64,000 bases of DNA from positions 3,153,001-3,217,000 of the forward strand of contig JAFBJZ010000915.1 of NCBI GenBank assembly GCA_016785225.1, in the 5' to 3' direction. Shown piece after piece: positions 62,549 to 64,000 of this stretch. Source of the stretch: Psettodes erumei. Taxonomy: Eukaryota > Chordata > Actinopteri > Pleuronectiformes > Psettodidae. Both the position numbers and the translations under genes were made by a program. The stretch's first letter is position 1; each line of letters begins with the position of its first letter. The notes under the pieces are model-generated. The model saw nothing but the letters and a program-made list of their open reading frames with translations, did not search any database and was not told the origin of the DNA.

Positions 62549-64000
62549 GCAGGATGTGGGGCCCCAGGGGTCAGAGGTCAGACGATAGAGTGGAGGAGGT
62601 GGGCAGAACTAGGGCCCGAACCAAGTCTGCCCGAACAGAAAGTAACAGCAGCAGCGCTAGCGACAAGAGGAAACGAAGCTTGCTTCGTCTCTGTTACTTT
62701 CACCTTCGTTTCCCACATATGTAAGTGGAGATAAAAAGCACAGCTAGAGTTAAATAGCACGTGCACACATCGAAACACAAACATACATGCACATCCAGAA
62801 GGAACAAACACCCCTCACATTTCCAAATGCAATTATAGCCATAAAATCTAAGATGAAACTACATCTACGTCAAGATGCCTCAGTTTTAAATGTTTGAAGT
62901 CTAGTTGAGTCTGTTTGAGATTATTCACATGTATAGTACCAAGATGAGATAATGTGACATGGGATACCATTGAAAACCATATTTATCCAGCTGCTTACAT
63001 GGGGATGTAAATAAAGACTAAACCACCAAATCCATTTCAGCGGAGTGTGGCATTAGAAACAGCAGAGGGTTGCAAAAAAAATGTCCCTTGACTTTGCAAT
63101 AATTTACTTGGCTTCATGACGTCTCTGTCCACTCTTGCAGGCTCCGCTTTGCTGACAGACATCTTTTTTTTTTCTAAAGAAGACCTCAGATTTGTTGCTT
63201 TGTCTTAAACTTTAAAACCAGTGCAGGTTTCCTGACAGTCTTTTGCCTAATGACCTTTTACATGTCAACAGGAGCCACCTGGCTTTGTAGTCCATTCCTT
63301 GTGGGGTATGGGAATTGATGATACAATCAATAATATATTTTGAATGTTTCTGAAGCTTCTTGCTGTTTTATTGATATTATAATATACCTGCTACGAGTAT
63401 GATGAATATTGTCCGATAATTGTTTTGATCAGTGATTAAATTATATCAGCAGATGTTTGTACATGGTTATAGAGAGTATGCACATATAAATTCCCTCCGT
63501 TTGCCATAATGACCAGAGGGTGTTCCGATATGTGAAGTGTGATTTATTTCCATAGTACCATAGTTTCCATTGAGTTCATCTTTTTTACAGTTGGTATTAT
63601 TGATTGGTGAAAATAATGAGTGAGGTTTAGTTCTGTTCAAATTAATTTGAACTCTGACAATATTCCTCCTCTTCTGTTTTGTGTGATGTGAGCAAACAGA
63701 GGCAACACAATTTGAACTTGCAGAATGGATCCGAGTTAATGTTTAATTTTTAATTTTTTGTGAGGCTCCTAGTAAAGGGAAGAAAGCGGCTGTGGAAAAA
63801 GATGTCGATTTTGGATAATGCTATTCCCACGAAATTATACGGGGCACCTATGCTCACTTCCTTGCAGACAACAGATTTAGTCATTGTGTGTTTTTCTATG
63901 TTTTGAAGAAGCACGCTTTTACATGAAGTTTTGTGGTTTTGCACATGTGATGTCCTAAGTCAGAAATGGCCTTCTTCTAATCCTCCCTCTTCTGCCACTT
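62549..64000 (+). other. iqsec2: iqsec2 3' UTR and downstream sequence
   Basis: Non-coding and AT-rich after about 62730. A first polyadenylation signal lies at 63010. The 3' UTR may continue beyond it, even past the window. No further gene is recognised. Confidence 0.65.
63006..63015 (+). terminator. iqsec2: Polyadenylation signal overlapping a Pumilio-like site
   Basis: TGTAAATA (63006-63013) overlaps AATAAA (63010-63015) in TGTAAATAAAG. It is the first canonical hexamer after the iqsec2 stop. No strong GT-rich downstream element is obvious, so use is uncertain. Confidence 0.45.

Overview
The window is vertebrate nuclear DNA, almost certainly from a percomorph teleost. The evidence is short GT-AG exons in long introns, dense (CA/GT)n and (CT)n microsatellites, and several dispersed intronic repeats of types I recall as common in spiny-rayed fishes. 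Three protein-coding genes account for all the convincing coding signal. I see no tRNA, rRNA, CRISPR array, prokaryotic element or intact autonomous transposon.

Layout. (1) Positions 1-3509, minus strand: gpkow, a G-patch/KOW spliceosomal protein. Eight exons are visible and the 3' end runs off the left edge. (2) Positions about 3510-4590: a compact divergent promoter with two inverted ZNF143/Staf-like motifs. (3) Positions about 4590-37690, plus strand: a MAGI-family scaffold gene with PDZ0, a guanylate-kinase-like region, one WW domain, and PDZ1, PDZ2, PDZ4 and PDZ5. It ends in a long charged tail containing ten 30-bp coding tandem repeats. Adjacency to gpkow and the domain content point to the fish orthologue of MAGIX, which is a small single-PDZ protein in mammals as I recall it. 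(4) Positions about 37690-39050: a short intergenic gap. (5) Positions about 39050 to the right edge, plus strand: iqsec2 (BRAG1), an ARF guanine-nucleotide exchange factor with an N-terminal coiled coil, IQ motif, Sec7 and PH domains, and a C-terminal STVV PDZ ligand.

In human, GPKOW and MAGIX are neighbours on Xp11.23 and IQSEC2 lies on Xp11.22, so the three genes form a conserved linkage group. The MAGI-type scaffold and IQSEC2 are both proteins of cell junctions or synapses. IQSEC2 carries a PDZ ligand and the MAGI-type protein carries PDZ domains, but nothing in the DNA shows that they interact. gpkow is an unrelated RNA-processing gene that appears to share a promoter region.

Exon boundaries were derived by hand from reading frame, splice consensus and recalled family sequences. 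Phases are consistent throughout except at the last magix junction, which has several possible solutions. The most interesting items are: the long, multi-PDZ state of the magix gene with WW2 and PDZ3 missing; a GC-AG intron in it; the coding minisatellite; an iqsec2 cassette exon and a possible premature terminal exon that both encode an HQ(F/Y)CC motif; an alternative iqsec2 first exon; and three strong hairpins in non-coding DNA.
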